Shown piece by piece: positions 28,019-37,861 of a stretch of DNA of 61,830 nt. This DNA is from Sphingobacterium sp. UBA7855. GTDB lineage: Bacteria > Bacteroidota > Bacteroidia > Sphingobacteriales > Sphingobacteriaceae. Positions within the stretch are counted from its first letter, which is position 1. Each line of letters starts with the position of its first letter. The translations under genes and the position numbers were made by a program. The stretch is taken from contig DLST01000016.1 in NCBI GenBank assembly GCA_002500745.1, positions 272,362 through 334,191 of the forward strand, written 5' to 3'. The notes below the pieces were generated by a model, which worked only from the letters and a program-made list of their open reading frames with translations, was not told the origin of the DNA and did no database searches.

Positions 28019-30382
28019 TTATTCGCTTCTTAGGGTTTTTACGGGATTTGCTAAAGTAGCTTTAATCGCTTGGTAACTAACGGTTAATAGGGTAATGACT
28101 AGTGCGGTTAAGCCTGTGATAGCAAACACCGTCCATGTAATTGATATGCGGTAGACATAGTCTTCGAGCCACGATTTCATCAACAGATAAGCCAGGGGAG
28201 ATGCAAGCATAAAGCTGATGCCCGTGAGCCAAATGTATTCGGTGGAAAGTAGTCGCCACAAGCCAAGTTCTGAAGCACCCAATACTTTTCGAATACCGAT
28301 TTCCTTTTCACGTTGCTCCGTAAGAAAGGACACTAAGGCGTATAGACCGAGACAGGAAATGAGTATGGCCAGTCCTGTAAATAAACTTGTTAAGCTCTTG
28401 ATCATTTCCATTTGTTGAAACTGCTTGGCATATTCCTGATCCGTAAAGGTATAATCAAAAATCAAATCAGGATCTATACGATTGAAGCTTTCCGCAATAG
28501 CTTTTAAGTCCTGCTTACCATCTTGACCTTCGTTCAATTGCAGCGTGATCTTGTTCTTTGGTAAAAATTTGAGGAAATAAGCTGTCGGCGTAATCGATTT
28601 AAAAGGGGATTCGGAAAGTGTATTCTTGATAATACCCACAATATGATAATCAATACCGGCACGTGAAAGCTGTTTACTGTTAAGGTCTGTCACGCCCATA
28701 AATTGAGCAGCTGCCTCATTCAAAATAACAGCGGTTGAATCTGTTTTAAAATCTTTTGAAAAATTACGGCCCTGTATAAAATCCCATTGTACAGTCTTCG
28801 CAAAATTGTCATCAACGGTAAAGATACCCATAATAGCACCATCTTTGCTGTCATTTCCCTGCCAATTAAATCCACCTCCGGTCAACGAAAGACGGTTGAC
28901 AAAGCTGGAGGAAAGTGCCGCATCCTGAATTAATCGCTGCTCGATCAGTTCTTTCCGGAGCACGTTAAAGTTTTTAATGATTGTAGGACTAGAGGAAGTA
29001 ATATTCAGCAAATTGGAACTTTTATATCCCATAGGACGATCCTTTGTGTAACGCAGTTGCTGGATCACCAGATAAGTGGATATCATCAGGAAAATAGAAA
29101 TCGCAAATTGCACGATGACCATTGCCTTTCTACTTCTTGATCCGCCTTTTCGGCTGTTGATTTTACCCTTAAGAGCAAGAATAGGATTAAATGCCGATAA
29201 AAATAGCGCAGGGTAAATACCTGCTAAAAGACCTATAACGCCTATTCCTGCTAAGGAGTAGCCATAGAATCGAAGATCCATAAAGGGTATATGTAAGTTC
29301 GTATGGGTGATTGTATTGACCCAAGGCAACAGTACTGTAGCCAATAGAACGGCGATCAAAAAAGCACAGGCTACCGCGAGGATGGATTCCACAAGAAAGC
29401 CAGTGATAAGATGGCTGCGATTGACGCCAACAGATTTTAAAACGCCGATTTCTTTTCCTCTTTTTAGACTTCTTGCAGTACTTAAATTGATAAAGTTTAT
29501 ACTGGCCAGCAACATAATGAATATACTGATCCACCCAAACATCCATACATATTGAATTTGTCCACCTACGTTCTTTCCATTTTTGAATGAATCGTATAAA
29601 TGCCATTTCGACATCGGATGTAAGAGGATCTCAGGTTTTATATCCGTTAGTTTTTTGTTGATAATATTTGTCAGCTTGTTTTCCAACGCGGGAACAAAGG
29701 CAGCATTGTCGATTTTGGCGAAAGTGCTAAAAAAGCAGCTGGACCAGCTGTCTTCTATGCCTTGGTCTTTCGCAAGATAATCGACAAACGGCAATACATA
29801 ATCTAAGCCATAAAAAGTGTTGTTTTCAGGAATATCTTTATAAACACCTTGAACAGTATACTGTTCTTTGCCATTCAATTGAAGTGTTTTCCCGATGATA
29901 TCTACCTTATCAAACAGTCGTTTTGCTAAAGATTCTGAAATTATGATGGTTGATGGATTGCCCGGTGTGGTACTATTTCCTTTTACAGATTCGAGAGAAA
30001 ATAATTCGGCAAATTTTCCCATGGCGTAAAACCCCGGAGCATTTAATTTTTTATCACCTACTTTAAGATTATTGCTTTCTAGATTGGTGACCAAAGTGGC
30101 ATCTGGCATCTCATTTTTAAAATCAGAGACAATCGTTTTGGCCAAAGGAATAGGCGTAGAGCGATCAGTTGATTTTTCATCGTTGAAAGTTCCGGTCATC
30201 ATGACCTGATAAATATGTTGATAATTGCGGTAATGCTTATCAAAAGAAAATTGTTTCAGCACCCATAACGTACTGATCAGAGCAACAGTAAACCCCAGTG
30301 CTAATCCCAAAATATTTATTGTTGTATTGAGGGGACTGCGTTTTAAATTTCTAAGTCCTGTTTTTAGGAATAACTGAATCAT
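28019..30382 (-). CDS. MacB/FtsX-type ABC permease, array member 6
   Basis: A 787-aa duplicated permease. The first coupling motif is unusual, RGKEIGVLKSVGVN, with Leu in place of Arg and Val for Ala/Ser, while the second is standard (KEIGIRKVLGAS). The tail is NPVKTLRSE. The SESPFKSITPTAYF block links it to members 3, 4 and 11. The start MIQLFLKTGLRNLKRSPLN is less typical but is followed directly by TM1. It is the last gene of the long operon that begins with the adaptor at 44725. Changes in the first coupling helix may weaken ATPase contact on one side. Confidence 0.87.
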   Translation of the reverse strand: MIQLFLKTGLRNLKRSPLNTTINILGLALGFTVALISTLWVLKQFSFDKHYRNYQHIYQVMMTGTFNDEKSTDRSTPIPLAKTIVSDFKNEMPDATLVTNLESNNLKVGDKKLNAPGFYAMGKFAELFSLESVKGNSTTPGNPSTIIISESLAKRLFDKVDIIGKTLQLNGKEQYTVQGVYKDIPENNTFYGLDYVLPFVDYLAKDQGIEDSWSSCFFSTFAKIDNAAFVPALENKLTNIINKKLTDIKPEILLHPMSKWHLYDSFKNGKNVGGQIQYVWMFGWISIFIMLLASINFINLSTARSLKRGKEIGVLKSVGVNRSHLITGFLVESILAVACAFLIAVLLATVLLPWVNTITHTNLHIPFMDLRFYGYSLAGIGVIGLLAGIYPALFLSAFNPILALKGKINSRKGGSRSRKAMVIVQFAISIFLMISTYLVIQQLRYTKDRPMGYKSSNLLNITSSSPTIIKNFNVLRKELIEQRLIQDAALSSSFVNRLSLTGGGFNWQGNDSKDGAIMGIFTVDDNFAKTVQWDFIQGRNFSKDFKTDSTAVILNEAAAQFMGVTDLNSKQLSRAGIDYHIVGIIKNTLSESPFKSITPTAYFLKFLPKNKITLQLNEGQDGKQDLKAIAESFNRIDPDLIFDYTFTDQEYAKQFQQMEMIKSLTSLFTGLAILISCLGLYALVSFLTEQREKEIGIRKVLGASELGLWRLLSTEYIWLTGISFMLASPLAYLLMKSWLEDYVYRISITWTVFAITGLTALVITLLTVSYQAIKATLANPVKTLRSE

Positions 30383-30431
30383 TTTATTGTTTGGTATTTA
30401 ATTATAAGCTACTCGTTATTTATCAACCGCT

Positions 30432-32840
30432 CTATTCGTCCCTTAAACTATTTATCGGATTTGCTTTTGCTGCAAATATACTTTTGGTTGAAAGTACAAG
30501 ACTTGCAAAAGCAATTAATCCTACAGCTGATAGCCCAAAAATCCAGGGACTGATTGTCGTTCGGTAGACAAAATCATTAAGCCAATTATGCATAAAATAA
30601 TAGGCAATTGGAAAAGCTATTAGACAGGCTATCGCAACCAGTGATAGCAAATTTCGAAGCAGTAGGAATGTGATCTGGAAAACAGATGCCCCCAATACTT
30701 TACGGATTCCAATTTCCTTTGTGCGTTGATTTGCCGTGAAGATTGCTAGTCCAAATAAACCCAGTCCAGCGATGGTTACAGAGAGTCCCACTGCCCAGGA
30801 TAAAAGTTTAGAAAGCTGCTTCTCTTGGGTATAGAAATTTTGGATTACCTCGTCTACAAATCGTAGATCCAATTCATCATCAGCGAAGACCGATTTATAA
30901 CTGGACGTTATTTTATCGATAGCATTTTTCCAGTTTTCAGGATGCGATTGATCCAATGCAATATGGAGTACATAACCATCTTTGCTACCCGTATAAACAA
31001 CGGGTTTAACTCCTTGTCGCGCTGAAGCAAGGTCAAAATCTTCCATTACCCCCACAATGATGCTATTTCCATTTTCAAAGGTTTTACCGATGGCATCTTC
31101 TGGGTTTTTGATATTTAGCAGTTCAAGACCTTTTCTATTGATCAACATTTCCCTGGTTGAATCCAATAGGCGTATATTTCTTCCTGCTAAAAGCGGAATC
31201 TGATAAACTTCTAAATAGTTTTCATCACCAGAGCGGCTATCAAAAGTCAAGGATTCCTTGTCGGGCGATTGATCGTAAGCGATGGCAGTAGTCATCCAAC
31301 CGTTCATTGCAGGAGCGATGTTCCCAAAACTGATTGCTTTGACATCTTTTAACTTCTGGAGCTCATTTTTGAGAATGATGCCTTTAGCGGAATTTTGAAA
31401 AGCTCCAGGAATGTAAACATTGACAATGGCGTCTTTCTGGAACCCCATATCTCGATGAGTGGCGTAATTGATTTGGCGAACAACGATAAGTACGCAGATA
31501 AGGAACGCTTGGGCCATGACAAACTGAAAGATGGTCAGCGCTTTGCGTATCCATGCACTTCGGGATAAATTGGTGTTTTTCCCAAGCTGATTTTTGAGCG
31601 CCAGCACTGGCGCATATCCTGTCAGTACCCAGGCAGGGTAGAATCCCGCAAGTAAAGTGACTAAGATCAATTGCCCGAATAGGAACAAAACAATAACGGC
31701 TTTGTCTAAGCGGTCTACGCTCAGGTTTTTCGGAATAAATCCTTCGAAGACATGTAAAAACAAAGGGAGCAACAGAACTGCAAGTAATGTCGCCGATAAG
31801 GTTATCAGAAATGTTTCTATTAAGAATTGCTTGATCAATGTAGCTTTAGAACTGCCCAGGGTTTTGCGAATACCCACTTCTTTCGCTCTTTCGATGGATT
31901 GCGCAGTGGATAGATTGATAAAATTTACCGCTCCTAGCGCCAAGAGGAATAAGGCCAGTAGAATGAGGTTGCGTAGTGCTTCCGGGTGGGTCGCATCATA
32001 ATTAAATCGCGTATCAAAATGTACATCTGCCAAGGCTTGCAGTTCCAGCTTATCGCGGATCTTTTCTCCTTCTTTGTATTTATATTTTTTAAGGAGATTA
32101 GCAATATTGTGCTCCAGCAGATGCGGATTGCTGTGGGCTTTTGTTTTGATAAGTACTTGATGGGAGTCGGAGATGCTGTTCCAAGCTTCCCAGTTATACA
32201 TGTTCTTTAAGTTATTGTCAATAGGGATCGTCGCATCGGCAATGAAGATTTCATAATTGAAGTCCGAATTATGTTGCGGATTTTCAATCACTCCAGCGAC
32301 CTGAAGCGGTATACTATCCGCATAGAAGATGGTTTTGCCAATCACATTTGCCGGCGATTCTTTTCCATAAAACTTTTCTGATGTTTTCTGCGTAAGGATG
32401 ATATTTCCGGATAAATTCAAAGCCTTAGGACTGCCAGCCAACCATTTTGAAGGGAAAATATCGAAATATTGACTGTTAGTGAATACCATCTTCTGTTCTT
32501 TCGGGAAAGTCTGGAATTTGTCCTTAGCCAGCGAAACTTTCAGCTTTTGGATATGGCTATGGTAGATCGGCGCTACCGCTTCTAAGTTTGGGAGTTCTGC
32601 TTTCATCGTACGAACCAATGGGACGTAGACACCGGCATTTTTAAATTCCCCATTGTTAACTACGCGATACACTCGTTCTTTACCGGGTACATGTTTATCA
32701 AAACTATAGTCGTATTGAATCATGAGGAAAATAACCAACGTAGCCGTAATCCCAATAGCGAGACTAGTAATATTGATGAACGTGATCAACTTATGTTTTT
32801 TTAAGAAACGATACGCTGTTTTAAGTGAATTTACAATCAT
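30432..32840 (-). CDS. MacB/FtsX-type ABC permease, array member 7
   Basis: An 802-aa duplicated permease. The frame extends to 32867, but the ATG at 32838-32840 (MIVNSLKTAYRFLKKHK) matches the family start position and was chosen. Coupling motifs are RAKEVGIRKTLGSS and KEIGIRKVLGAS; the tail is NPINSLRDE. The first membrane block is NFINLSTAQSIER. It is separated by 49 bp from member 6 and 45 bp from member 8, with no terminator or palindrome, so it is internal to the long adaptor-led operon. Substrate not predictable from sequence. Confidence 0.88.
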   Translation of the reverse strand: MIVNSLKTAYRFLKKHKLITFINITSLAIGITATLVIFLMIQYDYSFDKHVPGKERVYRVVNNGEFKNAGVYVPLVRTMKAELPNLEAVAPIYHSHIQKLKVSLAKDKFQTFPKEQKMVFTNSQYFDIFPSKWLAGSPKALNLSGNIILTQKTSEKFYGKESPANVIGKTIFYADSIPLQVAGVIENPQHNSDFNYEIFIADATIPIDNNLKNMYNWEAWNSISDSHQVLIKTKAHSNPHLLEHNIANLLKKYKYKEGEKIRDKLELQALADVHFDTRFNYDATHPEALRNLILLALFLLALGAVNFINLSTAQSIERAKEVGIRKTLGSSKATLIKQFLIETFLITLSATLLAVLLLPLFLHVFEGFIPKNLSVDRLDKAVIVLFLFGQLILVTLLAGFYPAWVLTGYAPVLALKNQLGKNTNLSRSAWIRKALTIFQFVMAQAFLICVLIVVRQINYATHRDMGFQKDAIVNVYIPGAFQNSAKGIILKNELQKLKDVKAISFGNIAPAMNGWMTTAIAYDQSPDKESLTFDSRSGDENYLEVYQIPLLAGRNIRLLDSTREMLINRKGLELLNIKNPEDAIGKTFENGNSIIVGVMEDFDLASARQGVKPVVYTGSKDGYVLHIALDQSHPENWKNAIDKITSSYKSVFADDELDLRFVDEVIQNFYTQEKQLSKLLSWAVGLSVTIAGLGLFGLAIFTANQRTKEIGIRKVLGASVFQITFLLLRNLLSLVAIACLIAFPIAYYFMHNWLNDFVYRTTISPWIFGLSAVGLIAFASLVLSTKSIFAAKANPINSLRDE

Positions 32841-32885
32841 TGTTATTTCGTTTTTTGTTAACCCCAATTTGATATTCCAGTGTTG

Positions 32886-35288
32886 CTATTCGTCCCGCAA
32901 ACTATTTACAGGATTTAGTAATGCAGCTTTAAAAGTTTGGAATCCAATTGTTATAAATGCGACAATTGTCACTGTCAGGACAGCGACTACGTATGCCCAC
33001 CACGGCATATCGATGTGATAAACAAAATCATTTAACCAGCTATTTGATAAGTAGTATGCAATTGGTCCTGCAATCAGAAATGCTATACAGATCAATTTGA
33101 TGTAGTTTGCGGACAGCAAATGAATAATACTACCGACACTTGCACCAAGAACTTTACGTATGCCGATCTCTTTACTCTTTGATTCAGCTGTATAGGCAGC
33201 TAGTCCTAGTAAACCCAGGCAGGCAATAAATAGGGTCAAAAATGAAAACAAAGTCATGACATTGGATGAACGAATTTCATTATCATATTGATCTTGTACA
33301 TGCTGGTCTAAAAAGAAAAAATCAAATGCAGCATCGGGAGCAATAGCTGTGTAGATTTTTTTTATCTCCTCCATATACGACTGAAGATCTGCTGTTTTAT
33401 AGCGGATCAATAAATTCCGAGGAGATTCAGAAGAAGCATTCATTGTATAGTAGGTATATCCACCGATCTCAGATTTTAGGTTGGCATAATTAAAATCTCG
33501 AACAACACCAGATATGATGGAATTAGTCGCACTCATTTCTGTAACGATATGTTTACCTATTGCCTCTTCGGGTGTTTTATAACCTAAAAACTTCATTACT
33601 TTTTCGTTGATCAATACATAACACGTTGAGTCTGTACGCCCGATCACATTTGGTAAATCTGTACCCGCAAGTAATTTTAGTCCTAAAGTATTGATCGTCT
33701 TGCCATAGGTGACGCAGCTCAGTGTGGGTAAGCCCTGCTTGTCAGTCGTAAATTTATAAGTTGATTTACCACTTTCATTGAATCCGGGTATCGATTGTGC
33801 GAAAGTCGTGGCTACCGTATTGGTCAGGTTTTGAACTTGTTGGCCAAGGGTATTTAACTTTTCTTGATTTTTTAAAGAACGAATTGAAATAGACACAACA
33901 TTTTCAGGTTGATACCCTAAATCCTTATTGCGGATAAAGCTTATTTGGGCAAGCATAATACTGATACCAATAATCAGTACGATCGAAATAGAAAACTGGC
34001 ATACAACCAATATTTGTCGGATTAATATTGTTTGCCCCTGTTTATTGTATCCTTTGTTCATTAAAGAGATTGATTTAATGCCTGAAAGGAATAATGCAGG
34101 ATAGCTACCTGCAACCAACGTAATGACTAGCCATGCTATAGCCAATATTCCTAACATATTCCAATTCAGCAGATGCTGAATAGTCATATCGGTCTTACCG
34201 ACCAAATTGAACGCAGGAATAAGTATGATGGCAAGGACGAGCCCAATAAGCATAGCGGAAAGACTAATTGTTGCCGTTTCTACAAAAAAACGGATAATGA
34301 GCTGCCGACGGGTAGCGCCAAGTACTTTATTGACTCCAACTTGTTTTGCATTTTTCTGTGATTTGGCTGTCGCAAGATTCATATAATTGATGCATGCAAT
34401 TATAATCACGAGAAGGGCAAGGACTGATAATGTTCTAATGATGGTTATATTTCCAGAACGTGTAGTAACTCCACTTGTAAGATCTGCTGAATAGAGGTGT
34501 ACTGCTGATAACGGTTGTAGGAAAAATTGTGTATAATATTGGTTGTCTTTTTCGACATACTTGTCTATCAATTTAGTAGCTTCTTGCGCAATAGAGCCTG
34601 GATCTGCGCCCTTTTTCAATAGAATATAAGTTTCGTAACTCGCATTGCTCCAGTATACATTTTGCCCCATCCATGAATCCATAATATTCATGACCATGTT
34701 ACAATCTAATGTGCTATTAGCTGGAAGATCTTTGAAGACTCCGGTGACCTGTACGGTATCCTGTTGATTGATACTGATTAATTTGCCAATGGCTTCCTGT
34801 TTTCCAAATAGTTTTTCTTTCGACGATTGGGATAGGACGATGCTTTTTCTATTTGAAAAAGCAGTACGCGCATTTCCTTCAATAAATTGAAAATCAAATA
34901 TCGAGAACAGCGTCGAATCTGCTAAGTACAATTGTTTTTCAGAGAAATTATCATTCCCGGTGCCGATTGAAGCCGTTGCACCATAACCGTCTTTTACCAG
35001 ACGCACCATATTATCCACCTGGGTAATGTCGGATTTTAAAGTTGGTCCCACCGCATTGGGGAGTGTAAGCATTTTCTCCTCATTATATGCTGCGGATAGC
35101 TTCATGTAGACGCGGTAGATATGCTCAGCTTTAGGATACATAGTATCAAAACTTAGTTCCTGTCGGATAAAGGCGAATAACAATAGCGATACACAGATAC
35201 CTATGGCCAGTCCACTGATATTAAGGATACTGAAAAATCGGTTTGCCCTGATTGTTCGCCAAGCTGTCTTTATATAGTTCTTTATCAT
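32886..35288 (-). CDS. MacB/FtsX-type ABC permease, array member 8
   Basis: An 800-aa duplicated permease. The first coupling motif is divergent, NAKQVGVNKVLGAT (Gln for Glu, Asn for Arg), and the second is standard (KEIGIRKVLGAS); the tail is NPVNSLRDE. The start MIKNYIKTAWRTIRANRFF fits the family. The periplasmic domain has an IRYKT...IAPDAAFDFFFLDQ block before TM6, as in the rest of the array. Gaps are 45 bp to member 7 and 92 bp to member 9. Internal gene of the long operon. Confidence 0.88.
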   Translation of the reverse strand: MIKNYIKTAWRTIRANRFFSILNISGLAIGICVSLLLFAFIRQELSFDTMYPKAEHIYRVYMKLSAAYNEEKMLTLPNAVGPTLKSDITQVDNMVRLVKDGYGATASIGTGNDNFSEKQLYLADSTLFSIFDFQFIEGNARTAFSNRKSIVLSQSSKEKLFGKQEAIGKLISINQQDTVQVTGVFKDLPANSTLDCNMVMNIMDSWMGQNVYWSNASYETYILLKKGADPGSIAQEATKLIDKYVEKDNQYYTQFFLQPLSAVHLYSADLTSGVTTRSGNITIIRTLSVLALLVIIIACINYMNLATAKSQKNAKQVGVNKVLGATRRQLIIRFFVETATISLSAMLIGLVLAIILIPAFNLVGKTDMTIQHLLNWNMLGILAIAWLVITLVAGSYPALFLSGIKSISLMNKGYNKQGQTILIRQILVVCQFSISIVLIIGISIMLAQISFIRNKDLGYQPENVVSISIRSLKNQEKLNTLGQQVQNLTNTVATTFAQSIPGFNESGKSTYKFTTDKQGLPTLSCVTYGKTINTLGLKLLAGTDLPNVIGRTDSTCYVLINEKVMKFLGYKTPEEAIGKHIVTEMSATNSIISGVVRDFNYANLKSEIGGYTYYTMNASSESPRNLLIRYKTADLQSYMEEIKKIYTAIAPDAAFDFFFLDQHVQDQYDNEIRSSNVMTLFSFLTLFIACLGLLGLAAYTAESKSKEIGIRKVLGASVGSIIHLLSANYIKLICIAFLIAGPIAYYLSNSWLNDFVYHIDMPWWAYVVAVLTVTIVAFITIGFQTFKAALLNPVNSLRDE

Positions 35289-35380
35289 GATCGTGTGTGT
35301 TTGGAAAGTTGTCTGATGACCTGTTCTAATAAAAGATTGTTCATAGCAGAAGCGTAGTGATTGACTAAAATTGACGCTAG

Positions 35381-37801
35381 TTATTCATCTCTTAGGCTGT
35401 CTACCGGGTTTGCTCTGGCCGCTTTAAGTGTTTGATAGCTTACCGTAAATAAAGCGATCAGAATGGCGGCGAAACCGGCCAAGGCAAACATCCACCATTG
35501 TGGTTCAATGTGATAAGCAAAGTTGTCCAGCCATTTTTTCATCGCCATCCAAGATAGGGGAGTGGCAATGAGGAGGGCTACAGCCAATAACTTGATGAAG
35601 TCGGAAGAGAGCAGGAGGATTAAATGATAGATGGATGCACCGAGAACTTTCCGTACGCCGATTTCTTTGGTACGCTGTTGGGCTGTATACGTCACAAGTC
35701 CCAATAATCCCAGACAGGCAATGAAAAGTGCCAGTCCAGAGAAGGCTGTAAAAAGTCTTCTAAAATTAAAATCCGCTTCATATTGTCGATTGAAGCTATC
35801 ATCAAGAAAGCTATATAAAAATGGACGGTTTGGTACAAGCTCATTCCACAGTTTGCCGATTCTTGCAATGGTCTCAGGCTGGTTTACATGTTGGATATTC
35901 AAGGTTAAATATCGGCTGCCGCTTGGATCAAGGCGCAACGCTAATGGCTCAATCTTACGGTGTAGAGAAAGGTAGTTGAAATCTTTCACCACACCAATAA
36001 CTGTCCCCTCTCTTCCCCATTGACGAAATTGTTTACCAATAATATCTTGTGGATTGGAGTATCCCCATTGTTTAGCAGCAGATTCATTGATAACAAGTGA
36101 ATGAGCTGTATCGGCAGGGAAATCTCTGGAATAGGCGCGCCCTGCGGCCATTTGTAAACCGATATTAGGAATAAAGTCGACATCGACTTCATATAAAAAA
36201 GGAGCAAATGAAGTCATTGTTCCGTTGGCTGACATGATTTCGGTTCCGGCATTTGGAAAAAATGTTCCGGGTACCGTGCGTGATGCGGTGACAGACAGCA
36301 CATCTTTATCTTTTGCAAGTGTCGATTTTATCGCTTCCAGGTTATTGTTTACCTTATCATCGAAATTATAATCAATGACAAGTCGTTGATCTTTTTGAAA
36401 TCCAAGATCGCGGTGCTGCAATTGATCTAATTGAGAAAAGACGACGACAGTACCTGCAATGAGCGCAATGGAAAGGCAAAATTGAAAAACAACTAATACG
36501 CGACGTAATAATGTGCCACCTTTGCTGTTGCTATAACTTCCTTTAAGCACTGAAATAGGTTTGAAATTTGCTAGAATCAATGCGGGGTAGCTGGCTGCAA
36601 GTAGCCCCGTAAAAACGGTAGTGGATAGGAATATTGCCCAGGTCGTCCCGTTTAGCAGGGACGAATAATTGAGGTGTTTGCCTGAAAATGCTTCCAAAAA
36701 GGGAAGAAAAGCCATAACGAGCAGTATAGCCAAAATACTACTGACAAATACAAGGACCAATGATTCAGACATAAACTGAAAGATCAGATTGCTTTTGCTC
36801 GCGCCTATGGTTTTTCGGACGCCGACTTCTTTTGCTCTTTCCATTGACCTTGATGTAGCCAGATTCATAAAGTTCACACAGGCGATCAATAATATAAATC
36901 CGCCAATAATGCTGAATATGTATAAATTCTGATAGCTTCCATTGGGACCGGGCTGACGATCCGCAGACGAGTGCATGTAAGCCTGCAGAAGTGGCTCAAT
37001 ATGGAAATCGTATTTTGCGTTGCGGTTTTCGTTTGCAGGGAGATGCCGCTTGAGAAACTCCGGTATTTTTTGGTTGAACTTTACAGGGTCAAAGTCTTTT
37101 GAAGCGAGAAAGTACGTGTAGAAGTCCACATAATCCCAGCCTTCTTTGTTAAATACGTCTGGCCGAGCTTTTCGGAAGGTACTCATCGAGAGCAGTGCAT
37201 CGAACGTAAAGTGCGAGTTGGGAGGTACATCGGCCATTACTGCTGTTACCGTGTATAGACCTGCGTCAGCACGGCCCGCGGCTAAACCTCCCTCAAGCGT
37301 CTTGCCAATGGGATTTTGATCGCCGAAATATTTTTTGGCTGTACTCTCTGTTAATACAACAGAATAGGCATTATTTAAGGCTGACTGAGGGTCGCCGGCC
37401 AAAACCTTCCAACTGAAGACATCAAAAGCAGTTGAATCCATGAAAAATACATTTTCCTCTTGGAATCTTTTATCGCCTTTTTTGAGTAGGATAGAGGTTT
37501 GCCCTGAAAATTGAACGACCTTCTCTATCTCAGGGAAATCAGCCCTGATGGCATCACCGACGGGTGCATTGCCCCAGATCTGATGCTGCTCGGTGCTGCT
37601 TACACCCTTATAGTCATGGACGATGCGATAAATTCGATCTTTATTCACATGGTATTTGTCATAAGACAATTCATTTTGTACATAAATCGCTATTAATAGG
37701 CAGCAGGCTAATCCTATTGCTAATCCAATTATGTTTATGGTCGAATATCCTTTATTTTTAGAGATATTGCGCCAGGCTATTTTTATATAGTTTTTGATCA
37801 T
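35381..37801 (-). CDS. MacB/FtsX-type ABC permease, array member 9
   Basis: An 806-aa duplicated permease, the longest intact member. Coupling motifs are RAKEVGVRKTIGAS and KEIGVRKVLGAS; the tail is NPVDSLRDE. The start MIKNYIKIAWRNISKNKGY and TM1 follow the family closely. The second periplasmic domain ends in PNRPFLYSFLDDSFNRQYE, the form seen in the best-studied Bacteroidota relatives. It lies 60 bp from member 10. No regulatory palindrome is found in the flanking gaps, so it is taken as internal to the long operon. Confidence 0.88.
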   Translation of the reverse strand: MIKNYIKIAWRNISKNKGYSTINIIGLAIGLACCLLIAIYVQNELSYDKYHVNKDRIYRIVHDYKGVSSTEQHQIWGNAPVGDAIRADFPEIEKVVQFSGQTSILLKKGDKRFQEENVFFMDSTAFDVFSWKVLAGDPQSALNNAYSVVLTESTAKKYFGDQNPIGKTLEGGLAAGRADAGLYTVTAVMADVPPNSHFTFDALLSMSTFRKARPDVFNKEGWDYVDFYTYFLASKDFDPVKFNQKIPEFLKRHLPANENRNAKYDFHIEPLLQAYMHSSADRQPGPNGSYQNLYIFSIIGGFILLIACVNFMNLATSRSMERAKEVGVRKTIGASKSNLIFQFMSESLVLVFVSSILAILLVMAFLPFLEAFSGKHLNYSSLLNGTTWAIFLSTTVFTGLLAASYPALILANFKPISVLKGSYSNSKGGTLLRRVLVVFQFCLSIALIAGTVVVFSQLDQLQHRDLGFQKDQRLVIDYNFDDKVNNNLEAIKSTLAKDKDVLSVTASRTVPGTFFPNAGTEIMSANGTMTSFAPFLYEVDVDFIPNIGLQMAAGRAYSRDFPADTAHSLVINESAAKQWGYSNPQDIIGKQFRQWGREGTVIGVVKDFNYLSLHRKIEPLALRLDPSGSRYLTLNIQHVNQPETIARIGKLWNELVPNRPFLYSFLDDSFNRQYEADFNFRRLFTAFSGLALFIACLGLLGLVTYTAQQRTKEIGVRKVLGASIYHLILLLSSDFIKLLAVALLIATPLSWMAMKKWLDNFAYHIEPQWWMFALAGFAAILIALFTVSYQTLKAARANPVDSLRDE

Positions 37802-37861
37802 AGCTCAATTTCTTAAATTGCAGTGTGTTTGACAATCAATTAGTTTCTTATATTCCAGCTT

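Noticed and set aside
29187..29606. 139-codon open frame inside permease member 6
   Set aside because: It lies entirely within a well-supported permease frame on the same strand and gives a low-complexity Tyr/Arg-rich product.
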